The notes: a model not told the origin generated them from the letters alone. A stretch of DNA of 64,000 nucleotides from Flammeovirgaceae bacterium BBD 1991-12 (GCA_001657315.1 LYSV01000035.1:1-64000); one strand, 5' to 3'; positions 47,675-56,455 are shown, counted from the first letter of the stretch. Numbers and translations are program-made.

Positions 47675-48991
47675 ATGGCCATATATACAAAAGAAGAAGC
47701 AAAGCAGATCCTCGAGAAGGCCCTCTCTTTCTCTACTGCCGATACGTGCGAGATCAATTTGAGCGGAAGTGAAAGTGGGAATATCCGGTATGCACGCAAT
47801 ACGGTATCCACCGCGGGGCATCGATCCAATCAGAATATGACTGTACAGAGCAGTTATGGTAAAAAGTCAGGTGTAGCTACAATTGATGAATTTGATGATG
47901 ACTCACTGCAAAAAGTGGTAAAAAGAGCTGAAGAGCTGGCAAAACTTTCCCCGGAAAACCCGGAGTTCATGGAACCACTGGAACCACAGGAATACCTGGA
48001 ATCGAAAACCTACGTGGAATCAACAGCGAAGATCACTCCGGACTACAGAGCTCAGGTGGCCTCCAGCAGTATTGAGCCGGCGGCAGCGAAGGACGTGACG
48101 GCAGCAGGGTTTCTGAATGATTCAGCGGGTTTCAGTGCCATGATAAACTCAAAGGGCCTGTTTGCCTACAACCAGTCCACAAGTGTTGACTTTACAGTGA
48201 CCATGCGTTCCAATGATGGTACAGGGTCAGGCTGGGCATCCCGTGATTTCAATGATGTCAATAAGTTTGATGCCGCAGAGGCCTCAAAGGTGGCTATTGA
48301 CAAAGCGCTACAGTCCAGAAATGCTAAAGCCATCGAGCCAGGTAAATATACCGTGATCCTGGAGCCGGCTGCTTCCGTACAGCTTCTGCAGAATATGTTT
48401 GGGTCCTTCAATGCCAGAACCGCTGACGAGGGCAGAAGCTTCATGAGTAAGGAAGGAGGAGGTACCAAGCTGGGAGAAAAGATTGTGGATGAAAGGATCA
48501 ACCTGTGGTCAGACCCGCAGCATCCGGACGTACCGTCTGCACCATGGACCGGTGATGGACAGGCCAGGAAAAAAATGAAATGGCTGGAAAATGGTGTGGT
48601 GAAAAACCTCTTCTATAGCAGATACTGGGCAAAGGAAAAAGGCGTGGACCCGGTGCCATTTCCCAATAACGGCATCATGGAGGGGGGAGAAGCATCGCTG
48701 GAGGATATGATCAAAGACACAAAAAGAGGAGTGCTTGTCACCCGGCTGTGGTACATCAGGACGGTGGATCCCCAGACCCTGCTTTACACCGGACTTACCC
48801 GTGACGGTACGTTCTACATCGAAAACGGCAAGATCAAGCATCCGATAAAAAATTTCAGGTTCAATGAAAGCCCTATCATCATGCTCAACAACCTGGAAGA
48901 GCTGGGACAGCAGGTGAGGGTAGACGGCAATCTGATCCCCTACATGAAAGTTCGGGATTTTACGTTCACCAGCCTGTCAGACGCAGTCTAG
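47675..48991 (+). CDS. tldE: TldE/PmbA-family protein
   Basis: 438 residues, no signal peptide. It is the partner subunit of TldD and lacks the HExxxH metal motif, as expected for TldE/PmbA. Family segments include YGKKSGVATIDEFDDDSL near the N-terminus and YTVILEPAASVQLLQNM in the middle. The two subunits form one heterodimeric protease chamber. It is odd that only the TldD gene seems to carry an export signal; either both stay inside or TldE is carried along. Confidence 0.88.
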   Translation: MAIYTKEEAKQILEKALSFSTADTCEINLSGSESGNIRYARNTVSTAGHRSNQNMTVQSSYGKKSGVATIDEFDDDSLQKVVKRAEELAKLSPENPEFMEPLEPQEYLESKTYVESTAKITPDYRAQVASSSIEPAAAKDVTAAGFLNDSAGFSAMINSKGLFAYNQSTSVDFTVTMRSNDGTGSGWASRDFNDVNKFDAAEASKVAIDKALQSRNAKAIEPGKYTVILEPAASVQLLQNMFGSFNARTADEGRSFMSKEGGGTKLGEKIVDERINLWSDPQHPDVPSAPWTGDGQARKKMKWLENGVVKNLFYSRYWAKEKGVDPVPFPNNGIMEGGEASLEDMIKDTKRGVLVTRLWYIRTVDPQTLLYTGLTRDGTFYIENGKIKHPIKNFRFNESPIIMLNNLEELGQQVRVDGNLIPYMKVRDFTFTSLSDAV

Positions 48992-48998
48992 TGGTAAC

Positions 48999-49042
48999 AG
49001 TTCGAAGTTCAATGTTCAATGTTGAACTCTGAACTTCGAACT
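48999..49042. repeat. Dispersed palindromic repeat, copy 2
   Basis: AGTTCGAAGTTC (48999-49010) and GAACTTCGAACT (49031-49042) are perfect complements around a 20-base loop that itself contains TTCAA/TTGAA. It contains the same 14-mer AGTTCAATGTTCAA (49006-49019) as copy 1 at 26148. It lies between convergent tldE and serB-serA and touches the serA stop codon, so it could end transcription from both sides. Confidence 0.7.
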
Positions 49043-50940
49043 TAATACAGCACCCGGAATTTAATAGTATGATCTATCCCCCTTAACGCCTTGATCACCT
49101 CCCGGTCGTATTCCTTGTCTATATCAGTGATGACATAGCCGATCACCTCATTGGTTTTCAGGTATTGCCCTACAATATTGATCTGATGGTCTGCCAGTAC
49201 CTGATTGATCCGGGCCAGTATACCCGGTACATTATGGTGGATGTGGATCAGCCTGTGGGCATTTTCCAGGGTAGGCAATTGTAGATTAGGAAAGTTGACA
49301 CTATTGGACGTACTGCCCGTATTGATGTAGTCCATGATCTTGTTGGGCACGAACTCGGCGATGTTCTCCTGAGCTTCCTGTGTGCTGCCTCCTACATGTG
49401 GGGTCAGTATGGTGTTACGCACTCCACGGAGCTCTGAAATAAACTCTTCGTCATTGCTTTTGGGCTCCTGAGGAAATACATCTATGGCTGTGCCGGCTAT
49501 TTTGCCACTTTCTATATTATTTTTCAGAGCAGTAATATCTACTACGTGTCCGCGGCTCAGGTTGATGAAGATCACACCCTCCTTCATCCATTGAAATTCA
49601 CGCTCACCGATAATGTTTTTGTTTTCCTTACGCCCGTCTATATGCAAGGTAACAATGTGGGATTTTTCAAACAGTTCCTTCAGTGAGTTGCATTTTTTTG
49701 CGTTGCCAAGCGCCAGTTTCTCCACGATATCATAATAGTATACATTCAGGCCGAGCGCCTCGGCCACTACAGACAATTGTGATCCGATATTTCCATAGCC
49801 CACGATGCCCAGGTTCTTGCCTCTTATCTCATAGCTTCCACTGGCAGATTTATTCCACTGACCCTTGTGCATGGCGACAGCCCGATCCAAAAGACCCCGG
49901 TAGAGTATAATGATCTCCGCCAACGCCATCTCCACCACAGAACGTGTATTGCTGAAGGGAGCGTTAAACACAGCTACCCCTTTTTTAAGACACGCCTCCA
50001 GATCGATCTGATTGGTGCCAATACAAAATGCACCTATTGATATCAGCCGATTGGCATTTTCCAGCACTCTTGCGGTTACCTGCGTCTTGGAACGAATGCC
50101 AAGTACTGATACGTTTTTGATCTTCTCACAAAGCTCATCCTCATCGAGTCCTGCAGGGTACACTTCCACATTGTACCCTTCCTCCTTCATTAGTTCTACG
50201 GCATATGGGTGGATGTTTTCCAGCAACAGGACGTTGATCCTGTTCTTGGGGTAGGAAATAGCTGTATTCATCTTGTTAAGATACAGGAATTCATCAAGGC
50301 TCGGTGCAATGTGATCTGCTTTGTCCAGGACATTCTCCCGTTTTACATTTTCTGTGAATGCATAGAACTTGTTGGCCATCCCTGCAGCCTTGATCTCATA
50401 ATCCGTATATCCGTCACCTATGACATAAACATCTCCGGGAAGGTTCAACTGTTTTAGCTGCTCTGCCTTCCCACCATTGACCGATAGCGCGTTATTCTGA
50501 TCGAAACCCGTAATGTTTCCACTCTCATCAAATTCAAAAGAATTGGCAAATACATTTTCTGATTTTATGTGGTATTCATCAACAATAGGTATGATGAAGT
50601 CCCTAAAACCATTGCTTATGATAAAGATCTTATCTGAATAAGAGCTAAAAAACTCCTTATTCCTTTTGAAGGATTTTGAGACCTGCTTTTTGAGTTCTTC
50701 CACCAGTCTGGGCAGGTGTTTCTGGTGCGCATCCAGTATTTCCAACCGCTTGACCAGGGATTCCCTGAAGGTAAGGCTACCATTCATCCCTTCGTCCGTG
50801 ATCTCTTTTATTTTCCTCAGGCGATCCTCCTTGTCGGTTTCGTCCTCCAGTGCTATTTCTCCCAGCACGTCCAGCGCCTCCACTTTGGTGAAAGTGCTGT
50901 CAAAATCTATCACAAAGTATTTGTTGTTTTTTTGTTGCAT
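49042..50940 (-). CDS. Fused phosphoserine phosphatase / D-3-phosphoglycerate dehydrogenase
   Basis: 632 residues from the ATG at 50940 (MQQKNNKYFVIDFDSTF); the frame extends 15 codons further upstream without a better start. Residues 1-220 form a HAD phosphatase with DFDSTF and VIGDGYTDYEIKAAG, matching SerB. Residues about 235-540 form a 2-hydroxyacid dehydrogenase with the NAD fold GIVGYGNIGSQL and active-site regions RSKTQV and LTPHVGGSTQEAQ, matching SerA. An ACT domain ends the protein (IHHNVPGILARINQVLADHQINI) and probably senses serine. The fusion joins the first and last steps of serine synthesis; SerC is not nearby. Confidence 0.92.
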   Translation of the reverse strand: MQQKNNKYFVIDFDSTFTKVEALDVLGEIALEDETDKEDRLRKIKEITDEGMNGSLTFRESLVKRLEILDAHQKHLPRLVEELKKQVSKSFKRNKEFFSSYSDKIFIISNGFRDFIIPIVDEYHIKSENVFANSFEFDESGNITGFDQNNALSVNGGKAEQLKQLNLPGDVYVIGDGYTDYEIKAAGMANKFYAFTENVKRENVLDKADHIAPSLDEFLYLNKMNTAISYPKNRINVLLLENIHPYAVELMKEEGYNVEVYPAGLDEDELCEKIKNVSVLGIRSKTQVTARVLENANRLISIGAFCIGTNQIDLEACLKKGVAVFNAPFSNTRSVVEMALAEIIILYRGLLDRAVAMHKGQWNKSASGSYEIRGKNLGIVGYGNIGSQLSVVAEALGLNVYYYDIVEKLALGNAKKCNSLKELFEKSHIVTLHIDGRKENKNIIGEREFQWMKEGVIFINLSRGHVVDITALKNNIESGKIAGTAIDVFPQEPKSNDEEFISELRGVRNTILTPHVGGSTQEAQENIAEFVPNKIMDYINTGSTSNSVNFPNLQLPTLENAHRLIHIHHNVPGILARINQVLADHQINIVGQYLKTNEVIGYVITDIDKEYDREVIKALRGIDHTIKFRVLY

Positions 50941-51090
50941 GACCCCTCTGAATTTGCCAACGAAATAAAAACATAAAAGTGCCATTTGAAAACTATTTTT
51001 TTAAAACTTCAACAGGGGTGAACGTTGAGTCCATTTCAATCGTTTGAAATTAAAAAGGCTTGCATATTTAAGATATGTCAATTATATTGA

Positions 51091-51156
51091 CTAGGTATTT
51101 TTACCTAGATGAAATTCCAGTAAAATACGTATATTATGTAGTGAATCTATTCACTA
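51091..51156. promoter_or_regulatory. Two operator-like palindromes upstream of the candidate small RNA
   Basis: CTAGGTAttttTACCTAG (51091-51108) and TAGTGAATctATTCACTA (51139-51156) are perfect inverted repeats with centres 48 bp apart. The second overlaps the first two bases of the -7 box at 51155. This is the geometry of a repressor or activator pair at a regulated promoter. The stretch lies inside the 530-base gap between serB-serA and the DUF72 gene. Confidence 0.5.
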
Positions 51157-51162
51157 AGTTTG
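51155..51162 (+). promoter_or_regulatory. Bacteroidota -7 box (TAAGTTTG)
   Basis: TAAGTTTG is an exact TAnnTTTG match. No TTG lies at the usual -33 distance, so an activator may be needed. Transcription would start a few bases downstream, near 51166. Confidence 0.45.
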
Positions 51163-51275
51163 TACCGTTGGTTCTCGATAGACTAATAACCTCAAATAGG
51201 AGTGATGGTTAATTAAATTAGTTTATTGAACAATTCGGGTGAAAGAGGGCTATGGGGGTGGCCCTCTTTTTTTAT
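51163..51275 (+). ncRNA. Candidate small RNA (about 105 nt) ending in an intrinsic terminator
   Basis: This stretch runs from an exact -7 box to an intrinsic terminator and holds no convincing gene. The terminator has perfect 9-bp arms AAAGAGGGC (51242-51250) and GCCCTCTTT (51261-51269), the latter followed by a T-run. A three-codon frame ATG-GTT-AAT-stop (51205-51216) sits just after AGGAG and is probably chance. It matches no RNA family I know. It could be a free small RNA or a terminated leader of the DUF72 gene 196 bases further on. Confidence 0.5.
51242..51272 (+). terminator. Intrinsic terminator
   Basis: A perfect 9-bp stem (51242-51250 with 51261-51269), a 10-base loop and an uninterrupted T-run starting within the right arm at 51267. 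It is the strongest terminator in this part of the window, and no upstream + strand gene exists for it to end. Confidence 0.8.
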
Positions 51276-51435
51276 ACCCTTTCCTTTCCAGGATCAACAT
51301 AATTCATTGATTTTCAAATATTTACAAGGAGTTTGTTTTGCTTGTCTTTTAGCGCATGCTTTAGATATGCAGGTAAAATACCAGGATCATGGTCTGAAAA
51401 ACGCCGGAGTGCTTTCTGAAAGGGTGGAATAGATT

Positions 51436-51443
51436 TAACTTTG
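51436..51443 (+). promoter_or_regulatory. Bacteroidota -7 box (TAACTTTG) for the DUF72 gene
   Basis: An exact TAnnTTTG match 27 bases upstream of the ATG at 51471, giving the DUF72 gene its own promoter independent of the terminated transcript upstream. No clear -33 TTG. Confidence 0.45.
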
Positions 51444-51470
51444 GTTGCACCACAAATTGCAGCAAATTGT

Positions 51471-52367
51471 ATGAAATTTGGTAAAGTAGACCACCCCGAA
51501 CTTATAGATTTTGTATTACCTCCTGACCATCCGGATACGTTGAAAGTATTATCAGGAAATGTCCGGACGAAAAATGTTAACGTTTACGTGGGATGTGCCA
51601 AGTGGAATAAGCAGGATCTGGCCAATTTTTATCCTCGTGGCACGCGGGATGAACTGACCTACTACGCCACGCAATTCAATTGTATCGAGCTGAACGCTAC
51701 GTTTTACAATAACTATGGTGCGGAGCAGATCCGGAAATGGAAAGACAAGACACCGGATGATTTCAGGTTCTTTCCTAAAGTGCCACAGGTTATAAGCCAT
51801 TTACGGCGCCTGTCCAATGTAGAGGGCATGACCGAGGAGTTTTGTGATAACGTGGCTGCCTTTGAATCAAGACTGGGGATGGCCTTTCTGCAGTTACATG
51901 ACAATTTCGGACCCCGGAATTTCGACCGGCTAACGGCTTTTGTTTCCAGCTTTCCACAGGGGATCCCGCTGGCACTGGAGCTGAGGAATACGGAATGGTT
52001 CAATAACGAGCAGGTATCAGGTGCGCTGTATGATCTGCTGGAAAAGTATCAGATCACCAATATCATCACAGCTACAGCCGGCCGGCGTGATCTGCTGCAC
52101 ATGCGGCTGACCACACCGAGTGCTTTCATCCGGTGGGTAGGTGCCAATCATGAAAGTGACTACAGGCGCCTTGACGACTGGCTGGAGAGATTAAAAACAT
52201 GGGTTGACCAGGGATTGCAAAATTTGTTTTTCTTTGTACATCAGAACCATGAGAAAGAATCCCCTTTGCTAAGTGCATACTTTATAAAAAAGCTCAATGC
52301 CACTTTTGGGTGGCAGCTTAAAGTACCCCTGACCCCAGGCGGTGAAAGCCTGGAGCTTAAATTTTAA
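51471..52367 (+). CDS. DUF72 family protein
   Basis: 298 residues from the ATG at 51471 (MKFGKVDHPELIDF); the longer frame from 51441 begins inside the promoter. The fold is the TIM-barrel-like DUF72 (YecE) type: NVYVGCAKWNKQDLANFYPRG, LTYYATQFNCIELNATFY, FRFFPKVPQVISH and FFFVHQNHEKESP. The biochemical role of DUF72 is not established. The gene is monocistronic. Confidence 0.85.
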   Translation: MKFGKVDHPELIDFVLPPDHPDTLKVLSGNVRTKNVNVYVGCAKWNKQDLANFYPRGTRDELTYYATQFNCIELNATFYNNYGAEQIRKWKDKTPDDFRFFPKVPQVISHLRRLSNVEGMTEEFCDNVAAFESRLGMAFLQLHDNFGPRNFDRLTAFVSSFPQGIPLALELRNTEWFNNEQVSGALYDLLEKYQITNIITATAGRRDLLHMRLTTPSAFIRWVGANHESDYRRLDDWLERLKTWVDQGLQNLFFFVHQNHEKESPLLSAYFIKKLNATFGWQLKVPLTPGGESLELKF

Positions 52368-52433
52368 CCTCCCTTTTTTGTAAGAAACCCGTCACGTGCT
52401 GTATGCACTGTGGGACAGCCCGGATTGCAGGAT

Positions 52434-52479
52434 ACATCAGGACGCTTTGTTTTCCAAACATGTCTAAGTTTCCTGATGT
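52434..52479 (+). promoter_or_regulatory. Perfect inverted repeat in the leader of the NCS1 permease
   Basis: ACATCAGGA (52434-52442) and TCCTGATGT (52471-52479) are perfect complements, flanked by GGAT and CC that extend the symmetry. The hairpin would lie about 110 bases upstream of the permease ATG at 52587 in the 219-base gap after the DUF72 gene. A regulatory leader is possible for a nucleobase transporter, but I could not match it to a purine, TPP or preQ1 aptamer. Confidence 0.35.
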
Positions 52480-52586
52480 CCTTATGGTGCGAGCAGCCTG
52501 AAAGGACCACTTTTCCACACCCAACAGATGAGAACCGCTGCATTCCAAAGGTGGATTGGACCACCCTGAGTGCAGGATTGAATCAT

Positions 52587-53984
52587 ATGGAAGAAAACAG
52601 GTCGACAACCGTTAACGAATATGAGCGAACACCCGTTCCGGAACCGGAGCGCAAAGGCTGGAAAAGCTTTCTGGGCATGTATGCCGGTGAGCACACGGCA
52701 GGGACAGAATTTATGATAGGACCGTTGTTCCTGACAGCCGGTGTGAGTGCCTTTGACCTTATTGCAGGGCTCATTGTAGGGAACTTTCTGGCTGTTTTAA
52801 GCTGGCGGTATGTGTGTGCTACGGTAGCTACGGAGGTAAGACTTACACTTTACTACAAGCTGGAAAAAATATGCGGAAGAAACCTTGTGACCTTGTATAA
52901 TCTGGCCAATGGGGTATTGTTCTGTTTTCTGGCCGGCAGTATGATCACCGTCTCGGCCACCGCAGTAGGGATACCCTTCGACATGGAGATGCCCCGGTTG
53001 GATGACACCTTACCCAATGGTCCGCTGTGGATCATTATAGTGATTGTTATTGGGGCAGTCATTTCCCTGGTGGCTGCCGGGGGATATAATGCCGTATCGC
53101 GTTTTGCCAATATTGCGTCGCCATGGATGGTGGTCATTTTCATGGTTTGTGGCATAGTAGCCCTTATGCAATTGAAGGTCGCATCCTTTGAAGATTTCTG
53201 GAATGTGTGGGGTAAGGGTAGCGACCCGTTTCCGGGGCAGATCAAATTTACTTTTTGGCATGTAGTTTTCTTTGCATGGTTCTGCAATGCAGCTATGCAC
53301 ATTGGTATGGCGGATATGAGCGTATTCCGGTACGCCAAAAGTCCTTCTGCAGGTTGGATGACGGCATCGGGTATGTACATTGGCCATTTTATGGCGTGGA
53401 TCTCAGCAGCATTGCTCTATGCAGTATTCCTGAAGTCGCCTGAAGCGGTAGCTCTGCTGGCCAATGGGGAAGCGCCACCTGTTTCTCCCGGACCTATGGC
53501 CTATGATGCCGTAGGAGTGGCCGGGTTGATTGTAGTGGTGGTAGCAGGGTGGACCACGGCAAACCCCACCATCTATCGTGCGGGGCTTGCCTTTCAGGCC
53601 ATAGCACCAAAGACCTCAACCTTCACCATTACACTTATAGCAGGAGCTGTGGCTACTTCAGCCGGTATCTTTCCGGCCTTTGCCATGAAATTGCTGGGAT
53701 TTGTGGCTACCTATGGTTTTATTCTCGCGCCGGTGGGGGCTATAGTTGTTTTCGATCATTATTTTTCGAAAAAGGCAGGGGTGAAGCCGGACTATGCTGA
53801 AAGTCAGCAGTTGAATTTTAACTTTGCCGTGTTGTTTGCCTGGCTCCTCAGTATGATGATATTCTACGGTATTGCAGAGTTCTATGGTATATTCCTTTCT
53901 TTTCTTACGCTACCCGCATGGTTTGCCAGTGGCATATTGTTCCTGATCTTCAGTAGACTTTTACAAAACAAAAGGAGAAGCTGA
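52587..53984 (+). CDS. NCS1-type purine/cytosine permease-like transporter
   Basis: 465 residues from the ATG at 52587 (MEENRSTTVNEYERTPVPEPER); the frame from 52410 adds 59 soluble residues with no family counterpart. About 12 membrane helices. The stretch GLIVGNFLAVLSWRYVCATVATEVRL and the later WTTANPTIYRAG resemble nucleobase:cation symporter-1 proteins. These import purines, pyrimidines, hydantoins or related nitrogenous compounds with H+ or Na+. The cargo is not predictable. A 61-residue membrane protein gene starts in its stop codon (TGATG). Confidence 0.78.
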   Translation: MEENRSTTVNEYERTPVPEPERKGWKSFLGMYAGEHTAGTEFMIGPLFLTAGVSAFDLIAGLIVGNFLAVLSWRYVCATVATEVRLTLYYKLEKICGRNLVTLYNLANGVLFCFLAGSMITVSATAVGIPFDMEMPRLDDTLPNGPLWIIIVIVIGAVISLVAAGGYNAVSRFANIASPWMVVIFMVCGIVALMQLKVASFEDFWNVWGKGSDPFPGQIKFTFWHVVFFAWFCNAAMHIGMADMSVFRYAKSPSAGWMTASGMYIGHFMAWISAALLYAVFLKSPEAVALLANGEAPPVSPGPMAYDAVGVAGLIVVVVAGWTTANPTIYRAGLAFQAIAPKTSTFTITLIAGAVATSAGIFPAFAMKLLGFVATYGFILAPVGAIVVFDHYFSKKAGVKPDYAESQQLNFNFAVLFAWLLSMMIFYGIAEFYGIFLSFLTLPAWFASGILFLIFSRLLQNKRRS

Positions 53985-54169
53985 TGCCGGTGATCAAAAT
54001 CATATTGAAAACAGGATCAATACTGGGGTTGGGTTTAGTAGTGTTACCCGTATTTTTTGTGCTGGCAGACATGATCTCAGCGGATGTCAACAAGCACCTC
54101 ATGCTGATAGGTACCGTTTTGTGGTTTTCAACCGCACCTTTTCTGGAAAAAGGACCGAAAGATATATAA
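53984..54169 (+). CDS. Small membrane protein coupled to the NCS1 permease
   Basis: 61 residues with two hydrophobic segments (ILGLGLVVLPVFFVLADMI and HLMLIGTVLWFSTAPFL). The ATG at 53984 overlaps the stop of the permease gene as TGATG, so translation is almost certainly coupled. This suggests a small accessory subunit of the transporter. No known family recognised. The 244 bases that follow show no gene or clear regulatory element. Confidence 0.7.
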   Translation: MPVIKIILKTGSILGLGLVVLPVFFVLADMISADVNKHLMLIGTVLWFSTAPFLEKGPKDI

Positions 54170-54413
54170 CCAGATGGTCTTCAGGTAGAGGGATGCGAAC
54201 ACCGGCTTTCAAAACAATAAAGGTTGCCTGCAAAGGTGGATTGTTGGGAATTGGTTAATTTACCCATGACATGATCTGTTGATTTTTCACTACATTCGTC
54301 AGGCCATCGGATGGTCAATATTGAGTGTTGTTTTTAAGGCTCATGTCTGTTATGTATGGATCGATCCGCAATGGTGATTTATAAATCTATCTTATGACCT
54401 TTCAAAATACAAC

Positions 54414-56396
54414 ATGTTTCCATTTAGCCGCCACTCGACAAAGTCCATGAGTTTGTTAACCCTTACCTCCTTCGTTGCGTGTTTTCTGTTTTTGATGAAC
54501 CCTCTGGCCCGGGCGCAACAATTAAAGATGCCGGCCATATTTTCAGATCATATGGTCGTGCAGCGCGAGCTTCCGGTTCCTGTATGGGGATGGGATGTTC
54601 CGGGGCAGGAGATCACGGTGGGTATGAACGGAGTAGAAGTAAACGGACGTGCGGATGATCGTGGTCAATGGCAGGTGAAACTTCCGGCTCAGGAAGCAGG
54701 AGGTCCCTATGAGATAATGATAAAAGGAAGCTCCACATTGAGGTACAGTGACGTAATGATCGGTGAGGTATGGATCTGTTCCGGACAATCAAATATGGAA
54801 TGGTCAGTAGCCCGCTCCAACAACGCAGGGGAAGAGACTGCCACGGCCGATCATTCTGATATCCGGCTATTTACTGTGGAGCATCAGATCAACTTTCTTC
54901 CGGCAAAGGATTTGACAGGCGTGTGGGAGGTTTGTTCACCAGAGACCATAGGTCCTTTTTCGGCGGTGGCTTACTATTTTGGACGAGACCTCAGAGACGA
55001 ACTGAAGGTACCCATAGGGCTGATCAATACTACCTGGGGAGGTTCAATGATAGAACCCTGGATGAGTGCTGAGGCCTTTGAGAACGACAAGCTGAAGGAC
55101 AGGGTGGAAGAAATACAGGGGCTGGATTATGAGGAGATGAAACTGAGATCGGAGAAGGACCTTGAGGAATGGCTGGCTCTGTTTGAGAACTCTGACAAAG
55201 GGTTAAAGGAAAGGTGGATGGAGGAAAATGCAAACACAGAGGCATCAAACACAGAGGCATGGAATACAATGGATATACCTGTACTCTGGGAATCTGCAGG
55301 CCACCCGGACCTGGATGGTGTGGTGTGGTTCAGAAGGTCGTTTGACCTTGATAAAATAAATGAAGAAGCCTATACATTACACCTTGGGCCAATTGATGAC
55401 AGCGACAGAACCTATATCAATGGTCACCTGATTGGCGAAACAAAAAACAGGTGGGATGCCAAAAGGGAATATGAGGTGCCTGCCGGATATTTGCGCAAAG
55501 GCAGGAACACACTGGTTGTGCGGGTGGAAGACACGGGTGGTGGCGGTGGTATGTATGGAAATGCCACGGATTATTATCTGGCATCAGGCAAGACAAGGGA
55601 GGAACTCACAGGGGGATGGACCTACAGAATTGGCACTGACCGGATCCCACCTCGCCCTCCTGTAGTAGGGCATAACTATGGTCCCACGGTCCTTTACAAT
55701 GGTATGGTGGATCCATTGGTGCCATATGCCTTTCGTGGTGCCATCTGGTATCAGGGAGAGAGCAATACTTCTCAGCCGGAACGCTACGCCGAGCTTTTTC
55801 CTATGATGATCAGGAACTGGCGGTCGCAGTGGGGACAGGGAGATTTCCCCTTTCTGTTTGTGCAACTGGCCAATTTCATGCAGGAGGTTGAAGATCCCAA
55901 CAAGGAAAGCAACTGGGCTGAACTACGTGGCGCGCAGACAAAAACATTGTCCGTTAAAAACACCGGTATGGCTGTGGCCATTGATATCGGTGAGGCTGAC
56001 GACATCCATCCACGAAACAAGCAGGAGGTGGGAAGAAGGCTTGCACTGGCTGCCAAAAAGATCGCCTACGGACGTGATCTGATCTATTCCGGTCCGGTGT
56101 TAAAAACCACTGTTACTGATCAGAATAAAGTGAAGATCCGTTTTGAACATACAGGCACCGGATTGATGGTGAAGAACGGTCGGGAAGGGCTCAGAGGTTT
56201 TGCAGTAGCCGGAAAAGATGGAAAATACTTCAAGGCTGAAGCGAGACTGAATGGAAAGCATGAAGTGATCGTATGGCACCCGGAAGTGATGTCTCCAAGG
56301 TATGTGAAATATGCATGGGCCAATAATCCCGGGGAACTGGATCTGGTAAATTCAGCAGGATTACCGGTTATTCCATTTAAGACTGAATTAGATTAA
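54414..56396 (+). CDS. Sialate O-acetylesterase-like secreted esterase
   Basis: 660 residues. A signal peptide ends near LARAQ. The SASA-type SGNH esterase domain begins with KMPAIFSDHMVVQRELPVPVWG and has the nucleophile segment ICSGQSNMEWS (Ser126). The C-terminal block DDIHPRNKQEVGRRLA supplies His532 and Asp530. A galactose-binding-like jelly roll is inserted at about residues 290-390 (VVWFRRSFDLDKINEEAYTLHL). Such enzymes remove acetyl groups from sialic acid or from acetylated xylan and other plant or algal glycans, which would suit the xylan locus at the left of the window. It is monocistronic. Confidence 0.88.
   Translation: MFPFSRHSTKSMSLLTLTSFVACFLFLMNPLARAQQLKMPAIFSDHMVVQRELPVPVWGWDVPGQEITVGMNGVEVNGRADDRGQWQVKLPAQEAGGPYEIMIKGSSTLRYSDVMIGEVWICSGQSNMEWSVARSNNAGEETATADHSDIRLFTVEHQINFLPAKDLTGVWEVCSPETIGPFSAVAYYFGRDLRDELKVPIGLINTTWGGSMIEPWMSAEAFENDKLKDRVEEIQGLDYEEMKLRSEKDLEEWLALFENSDKGLKERWMEENANTEASNTEAWNTMDIPVLWESAGHPDLDGVVWFRRSFDLDKINEEAYTLHLGPIDDSDRTYINGHLIGETKNRWDAKREYEVPAGYLRKGRNTLVVRVEDTGGGGGMYGNATDYYLASGKTREELTGGWTYRIGTDRIPPRPPVVGHNYGPTVLYNGMVDPLVPYAFRGAIWYQGESNTSQPERYAELFPMMIRNWRSQWGQGDFPFLFVQLANFMQEVEDPNKESNWAELRGAQTKTLSVKNTGMAVAIDIGEADDIHPRNKQEVGRRLALAAKKIAYGRDLIYSGPVLKTTVTDQNKVKIRFEHTGTGLMVKNGREGLRGFAVAGKDGKYFKAEARLNGKHEVIVWHPEVMSPRYVKYAWANNPGELDLVNSAGLPVIPFKTELD
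55231..55260 (+). repeat. Perfect 15-bp tandem duplication inside the esterase gene
   Basis: The 15-mer CAAACACAGAGGCAT occurs at 55231-55245 and directly again at 55246-55260, encoding NTEA-S-NTEA. It is in frame and lies in a linker just before the jelly-roll insert. Perfect identity suggests a recent slippage event. Confidence 0.85.
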
Positions 56397-56455
56397 CTGA
56401 AATTTCAAATAATAGTATTTAATTATTTGATTATCAGTATATTAAAATATAGAAA

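Noticed and set aside
51226-51432. 68-residue + strand frame after the candidate small RNA
   Set aside because: It runs through the intrinsic terminator and its residues do not resemble a protein family; no ribosome site precedes it.
52380-52586. TPP or purine riboswitch ahead of the NCS1 permease
   Set aside because: The conserved TPP segments (CTGAGA, ACC...GATC) and the purine junction sequence are absent; only an inverted repeat is visible.
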